From assembly GCF_036323735.1 (NCBI RefSeq), contig NC_086020.1, positions 84,941,710 to 85,005,709 of the forward strand: a DNA stretch of 64,000 nt. Reading direction: 5' to 3'. A model generated the notes under the pieces. That model was not told the origin of the DNA. It saw only the letters and a program-made list of their open reading frames with translations, and searched no databases. Below are positions 21,732 to 33,623 of this stretch, piece after piece. The position numbers and the translations under genes are program-made. The DNA comes from Rattus norvegicus (taxonomy: Eukaryota; Chordata; Mammalia; Rodentia; Muridae). Within the stretch, counting starts at the first letter, position 1; each line of letters starts with the position of its first letter.

Positions 21732-22249
21732 CCATCTACTCAGGTGGAAGTTTAGAATCAGATAATACCATGAGCAAAACCATGCCAATTTGTATCAAAA
21801 AGCTACCTACTTTAACCTCTTCTATTCTGGGACATTATGTGGACTTGCTATCCTTGGTGGTTTCCTGTCTAAACTCTGTGCTGCTCATGGCTCCAGGTTT
21901 TTCCCTCCACACACTCCTTTATTGCCTCTTCCCAAGACAATAATTTTATAATATCATTTTCTGGATAGAGAATAGGAAGCCAATTCCATCTTTCCCGTGG
22001 CAAGGCTGGCACATTTGTTTTCTGTTATTGATTTAGGAAGCATCTTTCAGCATCTCTCTTCATAATTGGAAGTGCTGCCTGGTGGCTTCGGAGGCAGCTT
22101 TATTTTTCAATGGGTTTTTCTTTTATTTTGGAGATTGGAGGAGTGCACAGGTTAGGAGAGTCTCCAAATCTCTGTGTTTTCTGAGCAGTTAGAGTAGGTA
22201 CAGACTCAGAGGCCTCGGAGCTCCAGTTTCTTAGTGTTTCTGCAAATAG
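21732..22249. other. Intergenic, no gene recognised
   Basis: No supported feature. Confidence 0.5.
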
Positions 22250-22612
22250 ATCCTATGCTGGTTAGGTTTTTTTGTTTGTTTGTTTGTTTGTCTGTTTTTG
22301 TCCAATTATACAAACTAAAGTACAGGGGAAGAAGAAACCTCAATTGATTGATATAGAAATGTCCCACCCAGTGTGCATGGTGCCACCCCTGGGAAGGTTG
22401 TCCTAGATTGGATAAGAAAGCAAGCAGAGTCAAGCCAGTTAGCAGTGTTCCTCCATATTCTGTACCACAGTTCCTGCCTCGAGCTCTTGTTCTGATTTTC
22501 CATCAGAGATGCCCTGTACACTGTGAGGTGAAATAAAGTCTCTCCCTCCCAGGTTGCTTTTGGTTGTGGTGTTTATCACAGCACCAGACAGGAAACTAGA
22601 ACAGCTATCTGC
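22250..22612 (+). mobile_element. Dispersed murid repeat, plus, with internal (TTTG)n
   Basis: It starts 'ctatgctggttagg', is interrupted by a TTTG array (about 22267-22299), then continues 'agaaacctcaattgattga', 'gtggtgtttatcacagcacc' and 'aggaaactagaaca'. Same family as the copy at 17565. Confidence 0.7.
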
Positions 22613-23749
22613 TGCCTGAGTCTTTCATTTTCATTCTAGATATCTAGGAAACAATGTATGCTGGGCTAGACCGGAAGGAATAAACCTTACGTTAGATAGG
22701 ATCTCGGTCACAGCAAGTATGGGAGAAACAACCTTCTCTGGAGGTAGTTTTCAGCAAACCAGCTCTCTTTGTTGGGGGTAAACAAGGGCTATCTGAACCT
22801 TGAGGAGCAGGTATTGGTTTTGGGGATGAGTGTATATCATTGGCTAGGACTGAGATGCTAGGAATGGTTTGTTTGCGGGCAGAGGAATTCCAGGTGCTTA
22901 GTGAACATGCCCTTATAAGGAGAGAGGAAGTTTAACCTGAAATCTGGCCACCAGGCTATGTGACCCTTCAACAGCAGTCAAGGTAGGGATCAAGAGGCTA
23001 CATGTGACAGAGTATGCAGGCCCAGAGGAGGGAACATGCAGTTTTATTTCTGCCAGCCTCAGGATGTGATTTCTTGGGTTTAGAGACATTTGGATATCAC
23101 TCTTACTTGGGATTGACTCCCCCTGGTCGCCTGGCTTTCTGGCCCCTCGCTCACCAACAGCCATTGCCTCAGGTTTCTAACTCTTCCTGAACATTCCCAA
23201 GTTTGGGGGATTTGTCCAACCTATTCAATGAGGAGGATTGAAGCCAGGGATAGGATTCTTATAATTTATGTGGATATGATGTCACTGGCACAACTCTGCA
23301 CTCCATTTAACAGCACTTGTAACCCACAGAATCAGGGCTAATAGATCATTCCTGAGCCAGGCCAGTGCACAGTGTGCTCAGCTATGGAGCTGTCAAATCT
23401 TCCCTGAGTCCCTACAGAGGATCATAACCAGAATAAGTTTACTCTCTTCCTGAAAAACCTATCACTGGGTAGAAATCAATCTCACATAAGGTAGGCAGCT
23501 CAAGAGCCTACAGAAGGGACTCATGGACTCCCTTTTGGAGTGACCAGGACTTACCAGCATGTTCTGTTCCTGACCTTTCCTCATTCCTGTTGGTCTCTGG
23601 GTATTATTGGCCAATTGTATTTGCATCAGTTACTTCCCCAGTCCCTGTACTAAGAAGGTTTCTCTTGCTTTTAATCTGCTATCTTGTTATTTTTTCTGTG
23701 TGTTTTGCATCTTTTTGTTTAGCTATTTTCCATTACTTCTTTTTAAAGA

Positions 23750-23750
<1 letters not shown>
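22613..23750. other. Intergenic, no gene recognised
   Basis: Unique-looking sequence. The frames here have no recognisable domain. Confidence 0.55.

Positions 23751-23802
<52 letters not shown>
23751..23802 (+). repeat. (ATCT)13 microsatellite
   Basis: Thirteen perfect tetranucleotide copies with no interruption. The Ile/Tyr/Leu/Ser repeat in the overlapping frames comes from this array. Confidence 0.97.
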
Positions 23803-23804
<2 letters not shown>

Positions 23805-25850
23805 GAGTGTAGCAATTCCAATTCTTTCCCTTTTTTCACTAAAGCAGCAGGTGATTACAAGGTGCTAATAGGTCAGAGTCCCTGGGTCAGACCTGGAATC
23901 TGACCCATGAGGTGAGTCCTGTCATTGTCCAGGGTCTGGTGTCTAGGAGATTATTCGTTCAGTGAGACAGCAATAGTGATGTGTGTGCCAGTTCCAGACC
24001 ACATCCCCCATAAAACTGCAGGACAGGATTAATCTCTTGGTGGGGAAGTTACATGTTGAGGTATATGGGGTTTGTTTAACAACATACACTGTTTTCTTAC
24101 TGTGGAAACTCACTGTGAGAAGGGTTTGAAAGAACTCTCCCAATACCAAGAGCAGAATGATAGTTTATTGACCCAAAGCCTCTTCCTGGCAGGTGCCATT
24201 AAAAGAAGACTTCGAATTATTGAAGGTATTACATAATATAGAAATGGAGACAGTTTCTTACCCCCTCTCAGATGGCATGGTGGCAGGAGTGTGAGGCAAC
24301 TGGTAACATTATATATCTCCTCCATCAGGAGGCAGAGAGCGATGAACTCTAGTGGTCATCTTATTTTCTCTTATTCAGTCTAATAGCCCAGTCAACAGCA
24401 GATGTTCAATGTGGGTCTTCACACATCAGTTATGTAGAGAAGGGGAATAAGCTTCTAGATGCCTCTCTGGGTCTTTCTTAAAGCCTTACTTAATGCTCAC
24501 TGTTAGTCTGCTCTTACCCATGACCACCTTAGGCAGCTGACAAGTAAAATATGTTCCTATAATTGCTGTGAACAAAAGCCACCCTTGTAAGGCTTAGGAA
24601 CCACTGTGGAGATAAGGTAGAGAGAGATAGGAGGGAGAAAGGCAGCTGACTTCTGGGCACAACCCAGCCATTATCATCATGAACTCACAGCAACTGTGCT
24701 TGACTGAAGCGGGTTTGCGCTAGACTGGTCCTGTCAGTCATGAGTGTGTGGGTATGTGTTGGGGGGAGTGAGCTTTAACTATTGGTTACTGAAAGATTCT
24801 GTTACTGTCTTCAGTTCTGTTCCCATTGATGGGCCTACTAATCTCCAAGGGACAGTTCCAAAGCCCATAGTAGCTATATGGGCTCTTGATTATACTCAGT
24901 GGATCACAGAACAAAAGGAACAGGTGTGAACATGGGTGAAGAACTTATATAAAGAAGGGGTCTTGAGCTGGGTGGTAAGAGTCCCATACTTCTCTGCCTG
25001 AGCTCACTGGGCAGCTGTTAGTCGATGATGACTAGAATGCATTTTATATATGCAAAAAGTGGTCGAAATACAAATGCATCATTTCTTAAAACTCACAAAT
25101 GTCCTTGGGGGGAAGACTGTGTGCATTAGGTAATTTCTTAAATACAGGCAAAACAGAATAGGAGATTCAGGTGAACGCTGAGACACCTCAAGTGACAGCA
25201 CTGTGGGTGTGGGGGTGGAGCTTTGCTAGAGCTCAGCTGCCATCTTCTGAGGCTGCCCTGCTGAGGGGCTGTAGGAGTTTTAAAAATAAGACACTCTGAT
25301 CTGATTTCTGTGGGGAATAGGAGAAGGGACTTAAGGAAGTTAAAACCCGCTCTTGGAGAATGACTCCCTAGTTTATTCCAAGTTCTTGGTAATTTCCAGA
25401 ATTCTGAAATTTTTGATTCTGAAAACATTTGCCATGTATCTCCCTTACTTTCTTGAAGAGAATCCTTGGGTGTCTCTGGACTTGACTTTGTTCTGCTCTG
25501 TTCCCAGTCGTAATTGGGCTGCAACCTTGGCCTGGCCCAACAGTGGATCTACTAAGTGAGTTTGACTCTGGCCTTCAATCCCTATTTACCTTTCTGCCTA
25601 TGCTTTCACATCCTGTTACATGACTATACCCATAAAACAGGTAGGACCAACGTGTGTGCTCCTTGGTGGCTTTCAGTATAGTGTACAAGTGAGCATCATG
25701 GTGTTTAGCATACAGAAGTGTATACCAAAGGGCTCCCTAAGTGAGGATACACTTGGAAGCATGGACATTGTAGACTTCTTAGAAATTCCAGTTCTCAGGT
25801 CCTAAACTGATCTACCAAATAAGAAGTCAAGGGCAGGGCCCAGGTAATGT
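23803..25850. other. Intergenic, no gene recognised
   Basis: Mostly unique-looking sequence. A short piece near 24555-24590 ('cctataattgctgtgaac') resembles the end of the dispersed murid repeat in minus orientation. The 128-codon minus frame at 25138-25524 has no domain or homology I recognise. Confidence 0.5.
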
Positions 25851-27834
25851 TTAAACAAACATTCTAGGCGGCTCTTGGCTAATTCAAGGGTAAGAACTAC
25901 TGAGCTAAAGTGATGTGTATATTTCACATTGGTTAAATATTCTCATACTCTGAGTAGCCCTTTGTTCTCTGTCTGCGTGGAGTTCAGTGACCTTAGATGA
26001 TTTACCTTCAGATACAGGTTTTCTTTACATCCAATCCCATAATATGATGAAGTCAACATGTAATCAGGGATGAGGAGAGGTTACATCTTTATTTTTAATA
26101 TTTATTATTACATCTGGGTTACTAGACCTAGAAGCAGCTTCTCTCCTCAGTGGTTTAAAACAAAAAGAATAACTGTTGAATTTTATTACATTAAAAGAAT
26201 TTTCACATAGATTTTTAATTTAAAAGTAATTTATAATTTTGTGTAAATGCATCTACATTTTTCCCACCTAAGTTATCTTTATCTTATGTTAGGAATTCAG
26301 GCATTTTGGATTGATTTCTCAGTTCTGCTCTTTGCTTATCCGTATACCTACCTGTATGCCCCAATCACACTGTTTTGATTAGGATAACTCTGACGTTCAC
26401 TTACACCTAGAATGTAAGTCTTTTCCAAAGCATTCTCAGAAGTCAGGTATATTCCTTCATGTGCAATTTATAATTCATTTCCCCAGTTTTAAACCTGAGG
26501 CCCGAGTGTGTCAGAAGCCCATTGGGATTCTGATTGAGTCGCATTGTGTTGGAAGTGCTTCTATGATGTTGAATCTTCTCACTCAGAGATATGACATCTC
26601 CATTTGCAGAAATCTTAGACTTCACTAAAATATTAATCCTAAAATATGCATTCCAGGCTTGTGAATTTCTCAACAGATATATTTTCAGTTATGTGTAGCT
26701 TTAGTAACTGTCATGAATGGAATCTGTCACTGTTTCAGTTTTGAAATGCCTGGTTATGAGTAGGAAAAAAAATGTTGTTTTCCTCCCAAATATTTATATA
26801 ACAATATATTATTGTGATTTCCAAAAGAAAAACAGGACTTAAAGCTTTCCTTTTACTTCCACCTTCTCAATTTTCTAAGAGTAAAATCTTATTATCTACA
26901 AAGGGGAAAGCTGTTTGATTCTGTTGCGGTTTGTCCTCAAAAACCTCTTCTCCAGACTGGCTGGAGAATGTCCTGTTTCTTGTCCTGTTTCCACTAGCCT
27001 GTTGGGTTTTATGTACTTGTCAAAAAAAAAAAAAAAGAAATTAAGTAAACGATGTTTCCTGAGGCATTCTTAAGACACCTAGAGAAATGGCTTCCAAGAG
27101 ATGCATTCCTCATGAAGCATCCTGAGCAGCAGGGAGAACACAGGCTTCCTCAGATCCCCTGTCTAAACCGTACAGACCCTTAAGGAAACCATTAGAGTCA
27201 ATGCTGGGTTGTACCTCTGAGTGAATATTTGTTCCACACAGGGAATTTCCCTGTGTTCCGTTCACTATATTGATCATCAGATTGAACGTCCTATTGTGTG
27301 TCAGCTTTTGAGGCCCACTGCTGTCTGTCGCTGCAGTTCTCTCAGGCAGGGAAAACAAAAGGGAACTGTGTTCCATTACTCATCCCACACTTGACCCAGA
27401 GCATAACATCACAGGAGACAAGAGGATAAGAATCTATGCCACAGAGAACCTGTGGTCCGGGAAATCAGGAGCATGTATGATGATGAGGCCCAAATGCCAA
27501 AGGGTAAAGTTTTCCCAGGACAGAACTTTTGAAGAAAGAGAAGGATAATTCTCTCGGTTAGGCCTACCAGGGGCATCAGTGTGACCAGGACACCAAGGAA
27601 ATCTACCTCTCTTATATGGAGTAAGAAGCAAAATATTCTGGAAACATCCCTATTTTGTATAGACAGCAGAGGGGTCTCTTATTCTATTACACTGCTCAGC
27701 CTCTGTGTAAGCTTCCAGTGCCTGGGGGCTTGCCTGCTGGGACACACACTGTTCAAGTGGGCTGCCCAAATGGATTTTCCTGGTCCACGCTCAAAACCAC
27801 GTGAGTATCTGAAACTATTTATCCTGCTTTCACT
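25851..27834. other. Intergenic, AT-rich, no gene recognised
   Basis: AT-rich, especially 26080-26260, with an A-run near 27020-27035. That run could be the tail of an unrecognised retrocopy but has no recognisable body upstream. No coding signature. Confidence 0.5.
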
Positions 27835-28240
27835 TCTGTAGCCGTAATAAAAATTCTGACCAAAAACAACTTAGGGAGGAAAAAATTTATGTGGTTTAAA
27901 ATTTCAGGTTACACTCTGTTATCACAGGAAAGTCAAGGGAGGAGCTCAAACATCATATCCATGGTCAGAAGCAAAGAGGAATGAAGATTCCCATGTTGCC
28001 TACTTGCTTGCTGCTAACTCAGTTAGCTTTTCTTTATTCTCAAATAGTTCAGGGCCCAGCCAATAAAATGATGCCACCAATACTCAAGGTGGGTCTTCCC
28101 ACCTCAATTAATAATGCAAATGATCCCCTACAGACATTCACACAGACCAACTTGGTCTATGTAATTTCTTATTGAGATTCCCTCTTCCTAAATGAATGTA
28201 GGTTATGTCAAGTTGTCAGTTAACACCAAAGATAGTATGT
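27835..28240 (-). mobile_element. Dispersed murid repeat, minus, diverged
   Basis: 'ataaaaattctgacc', 'ttagggaggaaaaaattta', 'aaggtgggtcttcccacctc' and 'atgtcaagttgtcagttaac' give the reverse order of the repeat seen at 39449, with strong divergence. Confidence 0.6.
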
Positions 28241-28275
28241 TGTGGGGTTTAGTTGGACTTTGCATTACCCATTTG

Positions 28276-28282
28276 CCTGTGT

Positions 28283-28327
<45 letters not shown>

Positions 28328-28660
28328 TGTGTGTGTGTTTGTGTGTATGTGTGTGTGTGTTTATGTGTGTGTTTGTGTGTGTGTTTGTGTGTGTGTTTGT
28401 GTGTGTTTGTTTGTGTGTGTGTTTGTGTGTGTGTGTTTGTGTGTGTGTTTGTGTGTGTATGTGTGTGTGTGTGTGTATGTGTGTGTGTTTGTGTGTGTGT
28501 ATGTGTGTGTATGTGTGTGTGTGTTTGTGTGTGTGTATGTGTGTGTTTGTGTGTGTGTTTGTGTGTGTTTGTTTGTGTGTGTGTTTGTGTGTGTGTGTTT
28601 GTGTGTGTGTGTTTGTGTGTGTGTATGTGTGTGTGTGTGTTTGTGTGTGTGTATGTGTGT

Positions 28661-28691
<31 letters not shown>
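28276..28691 (+). repeat. Long degenerate (TG)n array with TTTG and TATG variants
   Basis: About 416 bp of TG dinucleotides punctuated by TTTG and TATG. The only two places where TTTGTTTG occurs are about 162 bp apart (28406 and 28568) with very similar surroundings, so part of the array looks internally duplicated. The long open frames on all phases (Cys/Val, His/Thr) are artefacts. Confidence 0.95.
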
Positions 28692-28692
<1 letters not shown>

Positions 28693-28815
28693 TGGATACC
28701 CTGGATCTGGCGTTATTGACAGTTGCAAGCTGCCATGTGGGTGCTGGGAATTGAACCTGGGTACTCTGCAAAAACGGCCTGTGTTCTTAACTGCTGAGCC
28801 AGTTGACTCAATGTT
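28692..28815 (-). mobile_element. B3 SINE fragment, minus
   Basis: 'gttgcaagctgccatgtggg', 'gggaattgaacctgggtact' and 'ttaactgctgagccagttg' are the reverse complement of a B3 head and body. The TG array lies on its tail side, a usual place for microsatellites to grow. Confidence 0.8.
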
Positions 28816-30201
28816 TGAGGTTGTAGTCCATGGCTAGTTGAGTCTGTTGCTCTGGCCCTGTGGTGGAACATCATGGCATTGGTGAGGGACAAAGTAAAGC
28901 TGTCCGCTCTGTGTTTAGCAAGTGGAGACAGGAAGAAGGAAACAAGGGCCCACATCTCCCTTCAGTGAACTAGAGATGTCCTCTTCAATGACTCCCTGGA
29001 TCTTAAAGGTCCTACCCTTTCTCAATAGCTCCATTAGGCTGGGGTGGAGTTCTACAAACCAAAGTAACACCACTGTTTTCAGAAATATGTCCAGGAATGA
29101 TAACTCTTAAGGCAGTATTTGGGAAAAGCTTCCGTGAACCAGAGTTCACATTGGGTTTCCTACCTCTCCCAGGCCATCCCACTCAGCTTTCCGTACCTTG
29201 TCATTCCCTTTACCCCCATTTGCATCTCTTCAAGTATCCAATGTTTGTCTTTCAAAAGTCACTTTTCTGCTCAAATGAAGAGAAGGAAGAAAATAAGCTT
29301 TTCATAAGCAAATAATTAATTTTTCCAAATCGCATTTTCCTGCACTATTTGTCACCGAAGTCAGTTGAATACACAAACAGATGCAGATTCATTGCATAGT
29401 AAACTATTGGTAGCTTTAATTGGACACAAATATTTGTTCATTATCAATCTTCGTATTGCATCAAAAAGTGACAGTTACAGAACCACAGGTAATGTTGCAG
29501 ATAAACAACCACAAGGAAGGCAACATAATTGCAAATTTCTGTAAACGCCCACACAGAAAGCAAAGCAATTGCAAATTTCTGCCAAGATCTTTCTGGTGAG
29601 TGCCAGGAGACCAGACCTCTAGTTTTCTTTACCTAACAGTCTACCCGCAAGGCTTGTGTCTCTGTGTGTACACCATGGGCCTCCCCCTGGTCCTCCACTC
29701 TCCTTGATAAGTTGTCTGTCTGGCTTTAGGATCCCCTATGGTCTCTAGTCAACTATGACTGTATCTTTAACATGTGAGCCAAGCTGTGTTGAATAGAACA
29801 ATGTGGTCAAGACAAAGGGACAGTCCCGAGCCTGAGTCACCTGCCTTTCCTTAGCATCAGAACAAAGTGAGAATGTGCTCTTCGGATCTGAGGGAATAGA
29901 AGCTATTCTTTGGCTTGCTGCTTTATATTAAGCTGATAACAAATCTTCAGCATTCACATAAATGCTTCCAGTCACAGTGTATCAAGCTTAATTATAATGA
30001 AGAAAGTGTCTAATGGGTTCATCTTGAACAGAAAGGGGGAGCAATTGAAGAAGCTTTTTTTAAGAAAAATATTTTTATTCAGCAAAGCTCTTTATGTGAA
30101 AGAAATGAATTTATGGCCTCAAAAGAAAAATTCTCAGGAAAGGTTATAGAAATGGCAAAGTGTGTTATTTTTCTTTTCTCTTTGTTCTTTGACTATTCAA
30201 C

Positions 30202-30204
<3 letters not shown>
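28816..30204. other. Intergenic, no gene recognised
   Basis: Contains a close direct repeat 'aattgcaaatttctg' (29527 and 29567). Otherwise no supported feature. Confidence 0.5.

Positions 30205-30290
<86 letters not shown>
30205..30290 (+). repeat. (CA)n(GA)n composite microsatellite
   Basis: About 15 CA units pass without a gap into about 28 GA units. Confidence 0.96.
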
Positions 30291-30293
<3 letters not shown>

Positions 30294-30664
30294 GTTCCCA
30301 TCTCACCTAGTGACAGGCCACTTACTTCTAATAAGTACTCATGAAGCACCAGGGGAGAGCAAAGGCCTGCGGGAAGGGGGGCACAGGGGGGCTCATCCAC
30401 AAATCCTCAATCTACTTGTTTTTGAGAGAAACAACACACAATTATGTCATATGTAGAGAAAAAATTACATTATCCACAAAAACCAATTTAAGTTATAAAA
30501 AGTCTGGAGAACTTGGGTAAATAGTAGGGATTTCTAATATTGTTTTCCAGTGTTATATTTTACAATTTTTCTTCAGATAAATCACAGTGCAATAGTGTGA
30601 TAGGAACATGTGGACATTGTTGGTTGATTTTGTTGTCTATTCCTCTGACTTAATGGGGATGATT
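30291..30664. other. Intergenic, no gene recognised
   Basis: AT-rich, no supported feature. Confidence 0.5.
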
Positions 30665-30890
30665 CTTTTTGGTCAGTGTGTATATGTGCATGTGCACATG
30701 GCCAGAGGTTGACATCGAGTATTCTCAGTTATTCTCTATCTTATTGTTTGAGTCACAGTCTTCCACTGAACTTGGAGATTGTAAATTCAGTTAAACTGGC
30801 TGGCCAGAGAGCCTCACAGATCCTCTTGTCTCTGTCTTCTCATTGCTGGGATTACAGACAAGTGCTATTTACTGTGCCCAGATTAGTTTT
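30665..30890 (-). mobile_element. Unassigned murid dispersed repeat with a B1/B4-like end
   Basis: 'ccagaggttgacatcgagta', 'aactggctggccagagagcc' and 'cattgctgggattacagac' form a pattern I know as common in murid genomes but cannot name securely. A related copy lies at 44777-44975. Confidence 0.45.
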
Positions 30891-32804
30891 ACATGAATAC
30901 TTCAGTCAGACACCAATTTAAACATCCTGGATAAAAATGCATAATGATCTTTCATCTCCAGAAGAACCATGTCTTTCTTTTCTGTTCCTTAGTGAGCTTT
31001 CTTCACAAAATAGAATCATGGGGATAGAGTTCCTTCCTGCCATAGGTTAACTTACTATCCTCACCATAGAAACAACCAACTTTTGACACTAGAATGTCCA
31101 AGTGAGAGGGATACTTCTCATCTCATTGTAGCAATAACCTTTTCCCTTTTTTGTCATAAATTAATAAAAATAATTTGTCGTTTCTTGCCATATAGAGATG
31201 TTTTAATGTTCCACGAGGAAAATTAAGAATGGGGAACTTATAAGAAATTAGAATCTGATTTAAAGTGTGGCTCAGTTCCCTGTGTTTGTTATAAATGGAA
31301 AAGGTGGGAAGAGAAGACATGAACGCAAGATGGAAATGGGGAGAAAACTTAAAGGAGGCAGAGGAAGCTACACAGAGAGAAAAGAGAAGCCAAACAAACA
31401 ATGTTGGGAGGAAAATGGAAAGGGACCCTAAGAATGGACAAGCCAGCAGGAAAAAGAGAAGGAAAAGGGATGAGTTGTTCAGAAGAGGGGGACAACCTAA
31501 GTGGGTGCTGCCACAGGGGAACCCGAGGGGTGGGCCTCTCAACTGTCCTCAGACTGAGCCACAGCTTTGTGTCATTACCCACACAGCACTGGTTCCATGG
31601 TGCGAGCTTCTCTCAACAATATGGACTAAGTGCTTGTCCTTTTCCCAGTCCTATTCTGGGTCAGGGGAACACATGTAGAGAGAATGCCATGTTCTGATGA
31701 CTTAGACACTATTTTGGCCGGAGAGAAACAGAACATTTCATGCTAACTTTCCAAGGCCAGTGAGGGACAACGTGTTTCATTACAGTGTTCCAAGGGTTAA
31801 GATTTAAATGGCAACTATTTATCACAGATTTCTCAGGATTTTTTTTGCCTTTGATAGGGACAATTTAAAGTTCTAAATACTTTTGTATAAATAATCGTAT
31901 CATTTTACATAGGAAAAGACCTGGGTGGGATTGTGATTTGATCTGAGGTTCACACAGGAGAGCGAAGAGAAGCACAGCCAAACCATTCCTCATCCGAATG
32001 AACGGGTGTGTTTGGAAACGCTCACTCCGTCATCTTGACCCTTCATCTCCCTGTAAAATCAAACCCAGATGTCACCTTCCTCTGGAGAGTCCCAGAAAAC
32101 AGTTATTGGCATTATTACTCGGGGAATTAAGACCTTTGGGTTATGTAATGAGTGATGCTTAGCTCTTCATTTTTTGCAATTGATCTTACTGAAATGTCAA
32201 GCCTCTTCATTCTGAAAGGCACAGGCAGGGCAGACTGCCATGTTTCTGTGATAGATTAGATGGCAAAGGGACCCAGCAGAGGAAGAACCAGTCAATTAGT
32301 GCAGAGCTTCTTTAGCATCTATTTCTGTCCTTTGTGTTCAGGTTGCCCGGCATTGTCCCTTGGAGGCTGGCCCAGGGTGCGGGGATGGCTCCCTGGAAGA
32401 GCAGGATGATCTCTGCAACAGCAAACCAGAGGGAGACATTGGTTAAGGCAGTGAAAACAGGACTGGGGGAGAGGGAGAAAAGGGTGGAGATGGGGTCAGT
32501 TCCTAGCCGTGCACAGTGAAAAGAGTTTTATAGCCAAGGAGTGGGAACAGCAGACGGCAAAGTATTAACTGGCACGGTCAGGGAAAAAGGGACCTGGGTT
32601 AAATATACCTAACATGAATCTTGCTGAAGAGAGCCCAGCACCACTAGGATCAGTGGTGACGAATGGCTGGAGTGGGCTAAGAAACAGGACACAGATGGTC
32701 AGGTGAGGAGGATTTGGAACTTCTGCTAAAGAGACTTAGCAATGGTCCAATGAGCCTAGGAGCATCCGGAAACTGACCGCACCTGGTCCAGCAAAGAAAG
32801 CGCA
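30891..32804. other. Intergenic, no gene recognised
   Basis: A purine-rich stretch at about 31290-31510 opens long frames on both strands (127 and 139 codons) without any domain signature. Around 32340-32520 the GC content is locally higher, but there is no coding or island structure. Confidence 0.5.
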
Positions 32805-32890
32805 TTTGTTTTTGTAGTTCTAGGCATCAAATTTGGGGGTCTGTTACATGCAAACAAACAGTTTGTCACTGAGCCATGCCCAGACCACTG
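32805..32890 (-). mobile_element. tRNA-derived SINE fragment (ID/B4 head-like), minus
   Basis: 'gggggtctgttacatgcaaa' followed by 'gtcactgagccatgccc' is the reverse complement of an ID/B4-type head. Only this part is recognisable. Confidence 0.5.
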
Positions 32891-33429
32891 TGTCACCAGG
32901 TCTTGGTAAGAAATTGTGTCCCATTAAGGAGCGACAACTGTATCAAACAGAGTGGAGGTAGAAAACGAGGTTTGCTTCTGCCTGTGTAATGTGCACACAA
33001 ATCCACACAGCTCTAACCATTGGTTTCACAGGTTACAGCTTAGTATGCATTCTGGACCACCTGTCATGCCTCTCTCCGAATTTAAGTAGGGGGGTAGGAT
33101 TTACAAAGGAAAACTCCTCTGATTTCCAGTCCTCCTTCCCAGGCAGTCATTCTGTGCGAAGGTACTTTGTGATACATCGTTTGACAACACACATTAATTT
33201 TCGGTGGGAAGCAGGATTACTTTGACCCATTAAGCATGTAAAGTTTGGTGAAGTTCTGGAACAATGGAGCTGTGTTTGTACAGAGCAATGACTGTGCTTA
33301 CTACGGTGGAGTCATGGGACCTAAAAGGGTTGAAATGGTAAGTTTATGCTTCCTCTGCTTTGCCACAATGAAGAAATACAGTTGGTTAGTTTTATTGCAA
33401 AGCAAATGACAGCAAAATTGCAGCAAAAT
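32891..33429. other. Intergenic, no gene recognised
   Basis: No supported feature. Confidence 0.5.
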
Positions 33430-33623
33430 GATGTCTCCCCACTTGCTGTCCTTCCAGAACTGCAGGGTTGGGATCCTTGTGTCCACATGGCAGCCCACAA
33501 GTGTCTGTCATTCCAGGTCCAGAGCTTTCCACACTCTTTGGCCTCCTCAGGAACTGTGTGCACATAGTAACATCCTTAGCCACGCACAGGCCAACCCTCA
33601 TATGCACACATAAAATAAAAGGT
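33430..33623 (+). mobile_element. B3/B2-type SINE, plus
   Basis: 'tccacatggcagcccacaag', 'tctgtcattccaggtcc' and the terminal 'atgcacacataaaataaaag' follow the B2/B3 body and tail in sense direction. Confidence 0.75.

Noticed and set aside
25138..25524. A 128-codon minus frame considered as a candidate gene
   Set aside because: No domain, no homology I recognise, no splice or promoter context, and a length expected by chance in this much sequence.
28276..28691. A regularly spaced repeat that might suggest a CRISPR-like array
   Set aside because: Spacing is only dinucleotide slippage, there are no unique spacers, and the genome is mammalian.
28192..28837. Several open frames of 136-194 codons, rich in Cys/Val or His/Thr, on both strands
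   Set aside because: They are translations of the TG array in every phase. Any uninterrupted dinucleotide array is open in all frames.
31123..31697. Overlapping frames of 98-139 codons on both strands
   Set aside because: They arise from a purine-rich patch that suppresses stops. Opposite-strand frames are equally long, which argues against coding.
32334..32519. Local GC rise considered as a CpG island or promoter
   Set aside because: Too short and too few CpGs. No gene start is next to it.
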